From contig CM046850.1 in the NCBI GenBank assembly GCA_025618425.1, positions 23,880,907 through 23,944,906 of the forward strand: a DNA stretch of 64,000 bases. The letters run 5' to 3'. Below are positions 11,401 through 23,329 of this stretch, piece after piece. This DNA is from Heliocidaris tuberculata (Eukaryota > Echinodermata > Echinoidea > Camarodonta > Echinometridae). Every line of letters starts with the position of its first letter. Position 1 is the first letter of the stretch. The position numbers were made by a program, and so were the translations under genes. The notes under the pieces were generated by a model, which was given only the letters and a program-made list of their open reading frames with translations, ran no database searches and was not told where the DNA came from.

Positions 11401-13740
11401 GCTTGGAGTACGGTGGACCAATCACTATATACCATCTGATCGGGAGTTTACTCTCCTATTACCAAACTCAATTTTTGTATCGGTTATCAGATTAAGATAT
11501 TGAGAATAATGAGAAAAGATATTCATCAAAACCAGCTTCAAAGGCATTTCAAAGGCGGACTCATGCAAAGTCAAAGGAACGATCAAACACAATACACACA
11601 ATATGCACAATCTAAATACAGAGACATGCCGACATACATGAAATTATCGATGTTTCGATTTTAATAGATATGTCAAACAGACAATAGCATTGTAAAAAAT
11701 CTGACATCCCCCTTACACCCCCCCCCCCCCCGAGAAACCCGAGAAAACCCACCGGCAGTCATTAATGAGCGATTGTGGGTCCACGGATGAGAAAATATTT
11801 ACGAACAATGCGAACATCCAATACAAACATGAAGTGTTAATGAAGCATGATGTCTTTTTGTTAATAATTGTTCACGACGTCTCAAATACTTCCACGAGCA
11901 TATTTAACCTTTTTTCCTTCTACCAAAGCTGTCACCTCATTATACCAAATGAGAACAGATATCGTACAAATTGCTCGAATTTTACAATCCAAATTTTCCT
12001 CGCCGGATTCTGTTCTGTTTGTCGACTAGCTAGAAGAGGTGGCGTCAAGAGGATCTCTGGTCTTATTTTGTACAAGGACAAAACAAACAGGTCTGTATGT
12101 ACGTAAATTTGCACACTGATTATGATTGTCATGATAACATTTTATTTTAAAAAAAATACTACTACTTATACTTATACTTCTACCCAATGTAAAACGTACA
12201 CACTTTTTTTTCTTCAAAATCTCACGAGGTCCGTCGGACAATAAATTGTCATGACACCACGATTAAATTTACCTAAATAAAAAAAATCTTATATTTTACC
12301 CGATGTAAAATGTACAGATTTTTATTCAATCAAAATCTGCTCCTTCATTTTTGTTTGTTAGAAAATATCCATATATGGATATTCTCTAACAAAAACTTGT
12401 TTGTTGAAAAAATAGTAACAAGAAAAAGAGTCGTCCTTACATTTCCCCTCATTGTTTTATCATTCCAGGATTGTTAAAATAATATTTATTCATAAGAAAA
12501 GTTATTCATATTCTATTGTCAATTGGAATGTTTAAGAGCGTTATGTATATTGTTTGAAAGAAGTTTGGTAACTGACATTACTATTATGTGCATTATACTC
12601 GTGAAGAATTATATTAATACAGTTTTTCCTTTATTGTATTCCCTTTCTCTCAGAATTTCACCTGAGTGCCCTTTCTGCTCTTATCAAAATAAGCTATATG
12701 GCATGCATGATCGAATTCCCATTTTTTGAAACATAGAAGATGCTACCTTTCGAACGTATGTTGAATACCAGTCGACAGCATCGTTACAATACGAATGCAT
12801 TACATTCGTCAGACGGACCTTACTGAAATTGTGTTATCCAATCCAAAAAAGAGATTAATTGAAGGAGTTATATGGTCATTTCCAGGGATACAATGACAAC
12901 ACTCAACTAATGCATGCAGTTTACATGGTTTTCGTGGTTGCTTTGTAAAATACATGTATAGTTATATTGAAGAAACGCGATAATGGCATCAATTAAAGAT
13001 ATTCTTGACGGAATTAAAGATGGAAAATCATTTTTAACAGAATAAAACTAAAGACTACAAATAAATGATATGTGGCAAACAATTTGAGTAAAAAAAAAAA
13101 AAAAAAAAAGCAAAAAAAAAAAAAAAAAAAGCCGAGTAATGAAAAAAGAGACAAAAAGGAAAGCCAGGTGATCATGGTGATAATATAGTCCCATGCATCC
13201 ATGTGCATAACATGTGATCTCATGGCTGGAAATATTCAGCACGTTCTTATTATTTGCTTTATATAATGTCGTTAGTGTAAACAACCTGTCTACTTTTAAT
13301 AATTACTTTCAACCAATTTATCTTGAAATGTATTTCCATTACAGGAGCTCATAAAAATGCTTGAGGCATGAACATCATCAGTGGTTGATCAAGGTTTTTG
13401 CAAGTACACAACCATATAAAGAAATTCATGTACTAATTTGAAAAAAAAAATCACACCCCCCCCCCGACCATTCAATTTTACATTATTCTCAGTATAAATA
13501 TCACATTTATTGACATAATCACCCCAATATAAATAAAGGTCACCTGTGGAGATGAATCAGAGGTGAAATACTGGACTGACCAGGAGTTGGACAATTTCTT
13601 CACAAGGTTGTGCAATTTGCGCGACATGCAGCTCGCTCAGTGACCTTCGGCGGTGCGGAGGCGACACTGAGACACGCGGTAGAGAGATCACTCTAAAGAG
13701 TGTTTATTAGCCCATGTAAATTAGCCCAAGCTCGTGACGG
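8460..13740. other. Intergenic, low-complexity and repeat debris
   Basis: Besides the element at 10222-10493, it holds many G/C runs (9402, 9617, 9832, 10258, 10938, 11083, 11721, 13456), A runs (13090-13130), CAAA repeats (9440-9510) and a palindrome around ATATCCATATATGGATAT (12352-12400). No gene is recognised. Confidence 0.5.
10222..10493. mobile_element. Element with AGTGGCGGACCCAGGATTC ends
   Basis: Left AGTGGCGGACCCAGGATTC and right GAATCCGCCACT are inverted, flanked by AAC and AAA. The interior is G-homopolymer rich (CACGCCCCCC). Related ends occur at 25793-26650 and 62520-62835. Confidence 0.7.
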
Positions 13741-14767
13741 GTAGGTTTTAAGGAGAGTGAAACCCCAAACTTGTATGAACTTTAACAGAAGCAGACAAAT
13801 CTTAGAAGCATATCACTGAAAGTTTGAGGAAAAACGGATAAAGAATAAAAAAGTTATGAAGATTTTAAAAACCTAAAATGGCTAAATGAAATTGGCAACA
13901 TACTCATTATGCTAATGAGATGCTATGACGATTTTGTGGTCTCTCTTTATAGGTAGTAAATTAGAGAATAATCAGATTTCAGCTTTTAAAAACGAAACGA
14001 AATAGATTATATTACTTTGGTGCAAATTTTAATTTTTTTTTTCCTCAGAAGGTAATATATACATACAAGTAAACCAACATGAGGATGTAGCATCTGAATC
14101 TACAAAATACGTAACTGTCGGGAGTGCACTTGAAGGAACTACATGATTTAACATTGTGAGTTTATAACCGCAAAGCATTATTCATAAAAACATCAAACCG
14201 TGTTTACATGTACACGACTGCATTTAATATCGGGGTAGATTAGGGGGAGGATGGATTTTTTTTTTCAGAGGGCCGGAGATTTTTGTTTAAAACTGAAGAG
14301 AAATTGTGAATACAATGAATAATCAATAGTACTTTTATTGTCAAGATGTGACACGACATGATAATGAATGAGATCAGAGTGCAACACAACACTTTACAAA
14401 AATATTCTTGTTCCCTCGCTGGAATTTTTAAAAGACTACATAAAACAGTGTAGAAGCTCTGTCAACAATGAGATATAAATAACCTTGTGAAAATCGAAAA
14501 TTTAAATCAGAAGATATCATGTACATATTTCCCAGAGGGCTCTACATTACACAGAAAAAAAGATCGGATTCAACACAATAGGCAAATCTAATTATTCTGC
14601 TAGACACTGCAATAAATTGTTTATTGGATACGCCCCTTGGATCATTTACACTTTACAGAAATCTCTTAGTCATGTTAGTGAGATGTGAGACGGTACGTCC
14701 TGTGGCGTAAAAAAATAGGCCCTCTGAGCTTCCCGTTCATCTACTCTGGTTTGAAGGTTACATGTCA

Positions 14768-15020
14768 TTTTCCAAAAGGATCGTAATTCCGAAGAGTTCA
14801 TAATTCTGAAAATGCAACAGAAGCACATCATTTTCGGAACCACGAACCTTCGGGATAATCAACACTATTTCATTTTTGTAATGACGAACCCTGTTTCATT
14901 TTCGGAATTATAAACCAGATATCATTTTCGTAATTAGGAACCTTCCGAGTAATGCAACAAATGTTCGGATTTATTAACCCTATTTAATTTTCGGCATTAT
15001 GAACCTTCGGAAAAACAAGT
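14768..15020 (+). repeat. Irregular array of the words CATTTTCGGAATTA and TNNNGAACC
   Basis: CATTTT(C/T)G begins at 14829, 14871, 14897 and 14923, and AATTTTCGG at 14986. Each is followed within about 15 bases by GAACC or AAACC, and the region ends with TATGAACCTTCGG. Spacings are about 26 and 42 bp. No coding potential is seen. Confidence 0.7.
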
Positions 15021-15594
15021 GCCCCCTCTTGGTTTGAATCCCAAGTTGAGTGTTTCGGAATTTACTTTTGAATGAAAAAGAAAATAAAATGCGAGCAGGG
15101 AGGGCAAAGGAATGACGAAAGCTTGAAGACCGTGACTGCATGTGCTCTATCTCACATAACATTTCTGCGCTTTGTGAACGCGTGGCAATCCCTCTCGAAA
15201 TGATATGTCATCGTCAGAACTCACGATTTGCTTGAAATCAGGAAACGATGCATATAAATGATAACAATAATTGACTGAGTCCATTCAACCAAAAAATCAG
15301 GCAGACTATGCATTTCAAACTTGGGGAAAGGCGAATTCTAATAGAGGAAATTCTATTACATGTATTTGCCCATCTACGATTAAACCAGTTTGAAAGACAA
15401 GTACCAGATGATACATAATACGGCGTGAGAGCAAAAAGTAAAAGATAATAAAAAGTACACTATCCATCCACCCCAACAGCATGTTGCATGCAATGAACGT
15501 CAGGATCAAGCATAGAAAAGCTCGGTCGCCACTTTCCTGTAAATTTGACCCCGACTTGAACTTCCCCGATCGAAGCCCCCATGATCTAATATCT

Positions 15595-15760
15595 CGCCCC
15601 CCCCCCGCCTCTCTGTGTCTCGCTCTCCCTCTCGCTCTCTCTCTCCTCCCTCATTCCTCTCCCCGATTTCTCTCTCTCTCTTTCTCTCTTGCCCCTTTCT
15701 TTTCCGGCACACCCACCCACACACCCATCCACCCCCACACACACACAAACACGCGCGCGC
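15595..15760 (+). repeat. CT-rich and CA-rich low-complexity tract
   Basis: A C run followed by CTCTCTCTC blocks and CACACACAC. Open frames on both strands here are low-complexity artefacts. Confidence 0.9.
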
Positions 15761-16329
15761 TTTCCTGATGTTTCATTTCACTCCCGTCAGAATACATGAA
15801 ATAATGACGAAATATGAGAATATAATATGTTCATGCAAAAATACATGTATTATTCTTACAATATTATTTACTATGATAACTTGATCAAAAGTAAAAATGT
15901 TCTGCTATGAACAAAACTTTCTTGTATTGTGTTATATATCAACCATGATGCTGTCTGTGCAATTAATTCTTGTGCTTAAATCTTTTTATAAAAACAATCA
16001 TTAAAATTGCTCTGTTGTCGTGTCCTCGAGAAAATCTCCAGTTAATAGAAATTAAGAAGAAGAAAAAAATCATCACATGTGAATTCTTGGGGTCATAATT
16101 AAGGCATTATTCTCTAGTTAAAAGTATGACAATTCTCAACCTCATTCCCTCTTTGAAAACAAACTTCTGTCAAAATTTTCACACTGCATCTATGTTTACT
16201 AATGAACTTTAATGCTCTGATAACCTTTTCCAAAAAGTGTGTTATATCATAATTTAAGGCATTAAAAAAATCATATTTTCCCCATTATTTCAACCCCAAA
16301 ATTTCTCCAAAGTAACAAAGACCATCTTG

Positions 16330-16474
16330 GCCCCGTTTTATAAAGAGTTGCGTTTGATTCGAATCGATCGCAACTTGAAATCAATCGCAACTCCTATCTC
16401 TTAAGTACACAGTGGCGATTAATTTTTAGTTGCGTTCGATTCGAATCAATCGCAACTCTTTATAAGACGGGCCC
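16330..16474. mobile_element. Hairpin MITE with GGCCCGTTTTATAAAGAGTTGC ends
   Basis: CCCCGTTTTATAAAGAGTTG and its imperfect inverse CAACTCTTTATAAGACGGGC frame several GATTCGAATC words. It is about 145 bp and non-coding. Confidence 0.8.
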
Positions 16475-17135
16475 AGATGTACCAGTTTCGACTTCAAAAA
16501 TATTTTACATAGAGCTAAAACCCCTCAAGACTTAAATAATTGTAAAGTGATACACATACATAAAGGAAAGAAAATATTAGTCTTGAAAAATTAAGGATGA
16601 GTATGCTGACTATTCCCAGGTAAAAGACTATCTTGGGGAATCCAAATCAAAATGATCCATCCGTTTTACTTCGTACAATGCAAATTATTTGTCTCATTTC
16701 AAACCCAACGAAATACTCATTTTCTCAGAGTGGGAGATAGCAATTTTGTGTTGACTTCTAATTGATATTAATATCAGAACACATGATCTTGTCTAATACT
16801 TTCACTTGCAAATGTTAGTCAGATATAGCTTCCCTATCAGACATTAGGAATTTCAAAACAAGCTTTAGGATTCATAAGAGATGTGACATTTTTGCATCAC
16901 AGATGGAAATTTACTAAAAGTCTCATTTTTAAAAAAATATCCCTGCTTAAAAATAGTTAAGTCCAAGAACTCTTGCACCTTGGAACCTTTTGAAGAACCA
17001 AATTTCTAGTAACTTTTGATTTATTCAGGGTAGTGATAGTCTTTCAATTAATTTTATGATGAAATATAGTTTGTTTGTGTCACGGACGGACAAATGCTCA
17101 CCCTTAACTGATCCCGCTCTTAAAGAAGATGCCAT

Positions 17136-17184
17136 CTTAATCAGTGCTAGATCTACTTGGCAAGTAGATCTAGCACTGATTAAG
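17136..17184. repeat. Perfect 49-bp palindrome
   Basis: CTTAATCAGTGCTAGATCTA continues CTTG, and after one central base the same sequence follows inverted, ending in GATTAAG. The arms of 24 bp have no mismatch. Confidence 0.95.
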
Positions 17185-17701
17185 AACATGAGGGACCATA
17201 TACAAGAGAAGAGAAAACTATCCTCACAATAATGAGCTACTGCAAGCATGGGGGGGGGGGGTAAGATAGTTGCTTATGCATTTGCTGACGTCAGGACTGG
17301 GTCAGCGACTAATACGGTCTTTTGCGCGCCATGAAAGAGTGACGTCGTTCAAAAGTGATTGCAAAATGAACAGGGCAAACAATACTTTTAATAATTGGCG
17401 TATGAGTTAATTGCTTTCACATGTTTGATTAGCGCAGGCACTGATGATGACGCACATGAAATGATGCCTCTTGTGAGCCGGAATTAAGAAATGAAAGAGA
17501 ACATAGTGAGCTACAAGATAATATTATCGGTCCTGGCGTATCGGGCGTGGTTTTAAATATATTTGAGGGTTTTCACTCAGTCACTTAAACGCATCTTCTC
17601 TGAAACATTTTACGATAGTAAAGATGCAGGTACAAATTATCAATACCCATATAAACTTATGAACATACATGTACTTCTATATGTCTAGATGCATTTAACA
17701 G

Positions 17702-18036
17702 TATACTATTAATACATGGTTGGGAGTGCGTTAGTGCGATCCGGCAACACAAAGGTTTTTATCGTGGTGTACTAACTCACAAGGCGTAGCCGAGTGTGTT
17801 AGACAACACGATAAAAACCTGCGTGTTGCTGGATCGCACTAACGCACGAACTCACAACCATGTATTAATAGTTTTATAAAACGGGTCTACAATCTTAGTG
17901 TTTTCTTACAATCTTAGTGTTTGATCCGGATTAACCGTGCGTTAGTCCCCTCGCCGTGCGTTAGTACTTTTTTTTGCACGGTCACGTGGTGTTATCTGAC
18001 CAATCAGGATGGCTACATTCTTGAACCCGTTTTATA
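17702..18036 (+). mobile_element. 336-bp palindromic element, copy 2
   Basis: It begins TATACTATTAATACATGG and ends GAACCCGTTTTATAA, with the same hairpin plus tail organisation as the copies at 5896 and 59855. The central loop has one rearrangement relative to copy 3 (ACAAGGCGTAGCC, and GACAACACG in place of GACACCACG). Confidence 0.87.
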
Positions 18037-19275
18037 ATACCTAATACTTATACAGATATAATATGAAAAATTAACCTGGTGCGCAAATATACAAATTATG
18101 CCGGAAACAACATGGAATGTAATATTATTTTCATCGAGCAACATTTATTTTAAAAAAAATATACAGTGCGTATCAAAAAAGTATACCCAACTTTGGTAGC
18201 TTCTAATTAAAGATTTATAACCTTTATGGGTTTAAAATCTATTTTGTGTTAAAATGCAACTTATATTCTGTCAAATGATATCTTATTTATAATCGTGCTG
18301 CAACGAATGACTGAGCAGCAGGCTTTCAAAAAGTATTGTCAAAATCCTCTTGTACCAAGTTTGGGCTGAAGCAACGAATGTGGTTCAAAACCAATTATTA
18401 TTCCAGTATGAAAACAATTGCTTAGTTATTTCAATAGATTATGTGCATATGAATAGAAAAAATGTCAACACAAACTCAAGAATAGGCTTATTACAAGCAT
18501 AATTTATGATATTTTCTTTGCCATGATGACACCATCTCGGTTTCATCCGCATCCCTTATTTAAGGAAAGCCTTTTATTGAGTCATTCAAAATGGACAAAG
18601 TTTATTTTGGAAGCTATCTTTTTTTACGAAAGTCTACTATCAATAATATTATGGAAATTCTCAACACATGTATCCTTCCCCCCCCCCCTTTTTTTTAGTC
18701 TTAAAAGTTAGCCAACCTTTCGATCCATTCGAGGAAAACACCATATAAATGCACCTTATGCAGGTGAAATGGTGCAATGCAGCGAATTTTTCGTTATCAT
18801 GCATGAGACAAGAATTTAGAAGGCTGTTAAAATAAATTGAGATTATCGTATGGATTTTAGTAACACATTCGTATGGCTTGATTCTTTGCATCAGCCCATG
18901 GTACAAGGAGATTTTGACGACACTTTTTAAAAACGCTAGTGCTCAGTCATCCGTGGTAGAAAAGGCATGAATAAGATATAATTCGACAGACAGTTAGACA
19001 AGTTACTCTTTGCCTTTAAATAGATTTCAAGATCACATTGGTTATCACAGAGGCTATCAAAGTTGGGAATACTTTCTTTGATACAAACGATATATATATA
19101 TATATATATATTACAAAATGTGCTAGAATGAGAGAACATCGAAGAAAACACATACACAAACATCATTCAAAACCTATTTTTGCACCTCAAATTGCAAATT
19201 GAGTAAATTCCACGGTAAATGGCAATGCACGAAGGTTCAAAAAGATGAAGTCACAAACTAAACTTAATGATACCT

Positions 19276-19393
19276 CAGTCACACAGTGGCCAGACCGACT
19301 CAAACCGATTCCAAACCGAGCGATGGTTGGCCATTTCAGGTAATATTTTGTTCGGGCTATTGTCGGTTTGGAGTCGGTCTTGTCTGTGTGATT
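19276..19393. mobile_element. Short hairpin element
   Basis: CACACAGTGGCCAGACCGAC and the inverse GTCGGTCTTGTCTGTGTG bracket AAACCGA and TCGGTTT. The length is about 118 bp. Confidence 0.7.
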
Positions 19394-19647
19394 GTGTTAT
19401 CACTTATCAGACACCCGGGACAAGATAAGCTTTCATATTCTGAATCTGTACGCTACATGTATATAATTATACTCTTACATTTCGTAGCAATACATCTCTA
19501 CGCCATAAAAGGGGCAAGTCCAGACCTTTGCTATTTTTTGGCCATACATTGCCATTGCAAACTTACCCCCTTTATTTTCTGAATTGAACATTTAATTATC
19601 ATCTAAAGTGTCACTACATACAATCTTGAAGTTTCAGGCAAGTATTT

Positions 19648-19862
19648 ACAGTGAGACCTTGAGCGCTGTGGGATGTTGGTGAAGGCTCTTGACTCTCATA
19701 CGAAATGTCACGGGTTCGATCGTTGCTCGGTGCTTACATCCTTGGACAAGGTGTTTTGGCCACATTTTCCCCTCTCGACCAAGGGTATCCAAAGAGTACC
19801 TGCATGACAGTGCTGGGGTATAATTATTGCACGGCCCGCAGGAAGAGCAGTTTAAATATTGA
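19648..19862 (+). mobile_element. Probable diverged tRNA-derived SINE
   Basis: CACGGGTTCGATCGTTGC is B-box-like and is followed by CTTGGACAAGGTGTTTTGGC, a body resembling SINE tails of the type seen elsewhere in the window. The 5' boundary (about 19650) and the 3' boundary are approximate. Confidence 0.5.
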
Positions 19863-20637
19863 TGTGGCTATATCCTAGGTAAATAGGACCAAATTATCAT
19901 TTTCATTATCTTCACTATGTGTATAAAATAACAGCATCCAAGTTTAGTTGGGTTTTTTTTTTCAAGCAGAGTTCCTGCTACGCTTTCAGGCTGTTCCTGT
20001 AAATACTTGTCTGAAACTTTAGAAATGTATATATTAGTTAGTTTGAACAATATTTGAACAGGGTGCTTTTTCAACAAAATGCTGGTGCCAGAAGAATCCC
20101 TACACATATAAAATATTCGAACAAAAAATACCATGATAATTACACAATAATACATACAATCGAAAATAATATTTTCAACAGTCATTGTGAACATTTTGAT
20201 CACGTTCAAAACTCCTCAAAAAACAAACCCAAAGCAACAGCATCAGCAGTAAATATACACAATATTTTCCACTAATTGTAGGACAAAAAGTGAACACTTT
20301 AAGAGCTTGTTTAGAGCTTTGAAGCTTGCTAGTGTATTGAAGCATTAACTTCTAATCGCAAAGAGCTAACATTTATAATTGCAGAATAAACAAAGAAGCC
20401 TTTAAAATTTGCTGTGTCGAATTTTAGGACGAGGTCGGTGTTTGCTGCATAACGTGTAATGATAATACGTACCAGTACTTCAGAAATATATAGAAATTCA
20501 CCCCCCCCCCCATTAAAAAAAAAAAAAGAAGATGAACGCGCAGCTATATAATGCTTAAATTACAAAAACGAAGGTTAGTGTGCTCCTCTAAAAAAAGGTC
20601 TGCATAATATACGGAATATGCTTAATGTGTAAAAGGA

Positions 20638-20832
20638 GCGTATAACACGATAAAAACTACTTTCGAAAAATAAACTCAAGGGCAATTTCAAAGGCCTATT
20701 GTACTGCCCATAGAAATCAGGTTCGGATTACGTAATACACCATTATAATGTTCGCACATTTCTAAAGGTGATAGACAGGGCTATCGAAATTGTCTTGAGT
20801 TTATTTTTCAAAAGTAGCTTTTATCGTGTTGT
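20638..20832. mobile_element. Hairpin element with AACACGATAAAAACTACTTT arms
   Basis: TAACACGATAAAAACTACTT and AAGTAGCTTTTATCGTGTTG are inverted. The complementarity extends through AAAAATAAACTCAAG and its inverse CTTGAGTTTATTTTT. Confidence 0.78.
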
Positions 20833-21614
20833 ATTAAAGTATACACCAATCTTTATCTAGAAATATTACCAGATTCAGTTCCTTAAAACATAATACAATG
20901 GCATTAAGCCTTTTCCTTGACCAAAAAGATAGCCTTAGCAGGCTTGCGCCGCGGACAGGATTCCACATGGCCAAACGTGTGAAGAAGCTTCATAATAAAA
21001 GCTCTTAAAAAGGCCTTGTTAGAGAGCAGCATATATTGACCTTCTTGAAATCTTCGCATCCTTCACACAGATATGGCAGCAGGAAGTGAATTCGATAGTT
21101 AAAACTGATGCAAGATGTGCCCCCCCCCCAAAAAAAAGGAGAAAATTCTTGTAGAGATCAAAGTGTTGTATCAACTAACAAATAGGAAGGAAAAACATCA
21201 AGGGCACTAATAGTGGCCTCAATATCGAATGACCGTTTTCTGGCAGTTAGTTTAAGGTTTTATTTCGTCAAAGATAAATGGTTATGGCTTGGGTTACGAT
21301 TGAGTAGTATGTAGGTTTTGAATTGGAATTCGAGTAAGATAGGATGTTAAATCAAGTATTAAATTTAGCATTTTGACTAGTGTTAGCAATCTACAGCAAG
21401 AAAATGTCCTTCGATCCAAGTGACCATTTAAGAGGCTTGATATCTTTTCAATGCCTTTTGTGTGAACAATTGCACGTTTTTAAGCAAACGCATTTAGATA
21501 GAAAAAACAACAACAATTAAACAGCCCCAATTAATATATTTTTGATGACTTTTGTGCTAGCCCAACATTTTGTTTTATATACATGTACATGTACTTATGA
21601 TTAAGGGTCTTAGA

Positions 21615-21901
21615 GGTGTCGTGATCTAGTGGGTACGTCACCGGACTGTGCATCACATGGTTCGCGGTTCGACTCCCGCCACGGCACTAATGTCCTTTGG
21701 CAAGACATTAATCTAAATTTGCCACTCTTCACCCAGGTGAAGGAAATGGGTACCCGGAAGGAAGCCATTCCTTGAATGCTTTCGCGCCTTATCATGGCAG
21801 CTTGGCTAAAGCCGGGGTAATAATATGGTACTTTGTAAAGCGCAGTAGAGTATATTTGTATAGTAGCTGCGCTACATAAATGGAAAATATTATTATTATT
21901 A
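21615..21901 (+). mobile_element. tRNA-derived SINE, second copy of the same family
   Basis: The head begins GGTGTCGTGATCTAGTGGG with B-box GGTTCGACTCCC. The same body, GTCCTTTGGCAAGACATTAA, and the terminal TATTATTATT tail follow. It lies just downstream of the GPCR stop codon, in the opposite orientation to that gene. Confidence 0.85.
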
Positions 21902-21991
21902 AATCCCTTAAGTTGGAATTGCAGTAAAACAGTTTGCCCAGGGGAAAAACAAAAATATACAATTAGCAAACAAAAATCTAAAAGTTTTCGT

Positions 21992-23290
21992 CTACTTGTT
22001 GCACTTGAATATTGATATTAATTCATTACGGAACGTTTTCATACGGAGCGCGTAGATGAATGGATTTATGCACGTATTGCAAGTCGACATGATGATTGTA
22101 ACACGATAGGGAACCAGCGAAAAGTTAATCGCCCCAAGATTTAATAAGAGAAAATACCACTGATTGGGCGACCAGCAGACAAAGAATCCCAGGGATACCA
22201 GTAGGAGGACCTTGGTGGTTTTCAACCTTCGGACGGAAGCTCCTGCTGGGCGCACATTCCTTGAAGGTCTATTATTACCAGCTTGTTTCAAAAATGTTGG
22301 GATTCTATCCGGCTTGTTGCCGTGGTGACCGGTAACTTTCAACGAGGAACCTCCAGGCTGTACGGTGTTTGAAATAACATATATTTGCGACTCTTCGGGC
22401 TGATCAGGCACGTGTGATGTGAAAGCAATGTTCTTATGAACTGGACCGATGCCATATCCTTGCTGACCTCCTTCTTGTTGTGCTAGGTCACTATTGTGAA
22501 AGTTCGACGACGGTTCATGTTTGTGTTGTGATGAGGAATTTCGTATGGGCACGTGGGTTCCCTGAGAACTTTCGGTAAAGTGACTGGCTGACATCATGTT
22601 GGATACCTTGTTCATCTTCAACATGGTGCGAGCGATACACACAAAAGAAAAGATCATGATGCACAGGGGAAAGAAGTATTCCCAAAAGAAAAGCATTATG
22701 GATATCACTTTCTGTGTCTTGTTGAAATTCTCTATACAGACTCCGTCTTCAAAGTGGTTAACTACGACATTGTAAGCGATGTTGATTCCGGGTGCAAGGA
22801 ACCACGTTACCATGGCAATGAATACAACTTTAGATCGTTTAAAAATCTTTACGTACCATAGCGGATGAACAACTGCAACGTATCTTTCAATAGACACAAT
22901 GGTCAAATTAAAGGTAGAAATGGCAAAAGAGGACCACAGGAGGACATACGATGTCCAGAATTTACAATAGATACTGCCCCAGAGCCAATGAGAAGGCGCT
23001 GTTGGGTTTAAGATACTGGTGATAGTCAAGGACACCAGTAAAGCAGATGCGACGCAGTCCACTCCAGCCTGCATGATGATTAGGAAATTGGTCTGGTTAT
23101 GCTTGGAGCGGCGTTTGAATATGATGATACAGATGAGGTTGCCGAGGATACCCAGACACCCGAAGATGAGTTCAAATGTATTGACAAGGGTGATGCCCAC
23201 TTTAACACCCGAATTGTCATCTGGTGCATCATCGATGATGGTATCATTGTCGCTGGTGAGGTTCATCTTGCCGGAGAGATGGGAGTTCAA
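21992..23290 (-). CDS. Single-exon rhodopsin-like (class A) G-protein-coupled receptor, orphan, probably a neuropeptide-type receptor
   Basis: An uninterrupted 432-residue frame has the complete seven-helix plan. The short N-terminus carries N-glycosylation sequons at N10 and N15. TM1 has GN at about 50-51, and TM2 has an acidic D78. The TM3 cysteine is C109, with a likely ECL2 partner at C185. The DRY box reads ERY (135-137) and is followed by HPLWY in ICL2. TM6 has CWSP (372-375) and TM7 has NPFIY (409-413). The third intracellular loop is very long, about 219-357, hydrophilic and Ser/His/Gln-rich, before a basic TM6 entry (VRRLKTTK). The tail is short and ends in a Cys-containing peptide. 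Such receptors sit in the plasma membrane and couple ligand binding to G proteins. The intronless structure is common in lineage-expanded invertebrate GPCRs. The ligand cannot be told from sequence. The Met at 23290 is the first in frame; the Met at residue 9 is an alternative start. Confidence 0.93.
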   Translation of the reverse strand: MNSHLSGKMNLTSDNDTIIDDAPDDNSGVKVGITLVNTFELIFGCLGILGNLICIIIFKRRSKHNQTNFLIIMQAGVDCVASALLVSLTITSILNPTAPSHWLWGSIYCKFWTSYVLLWSSFAISTFNLTIVSIERYVAVVHPLWYVKIFKRSKVVFIAMVTWFLAPGINIAYNVVVNHFEDGVCIENFNKTQKVISIMLFFWEYFFPLCIMIFSFVCIARTMLKMNKVSNMMSASHFTESSQGTHVPIRNSSSQHKHEPSSNFHNSDLAQQEGGQQGYGIGPVHKNIAFTSHVPDQPEESQIYVISNTVQPGGSSLKVTGHHGNKPDRIPTFLKQAGNNRPSRNVRPAGASVRRLKTTKVLLLVSLGFFVCWSPNQWYFLLLNLGAINFSLVPYRVTIIMSTCNTCINPFIYALRMKTFRNELISIFKCNK

Positions 23291-23329
23291 TTCTTCAAAG
23301 AAGTTACACGTAGAAAATTCTGACTGACC

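Noticed and set aside
11765..12106. 113-codon frame as a small gene
   Set aside because: No recognisable domain, no splice support, overlapping antisense frames of similar length, and AT-rich composition like the flanks.
21610..21969. 119-codon minus-strand frame next to the GPCR stop, as a second exon or gene
   Set aside because: It reads through the SINE on its antisense strand and has no GPCR or other similarity.
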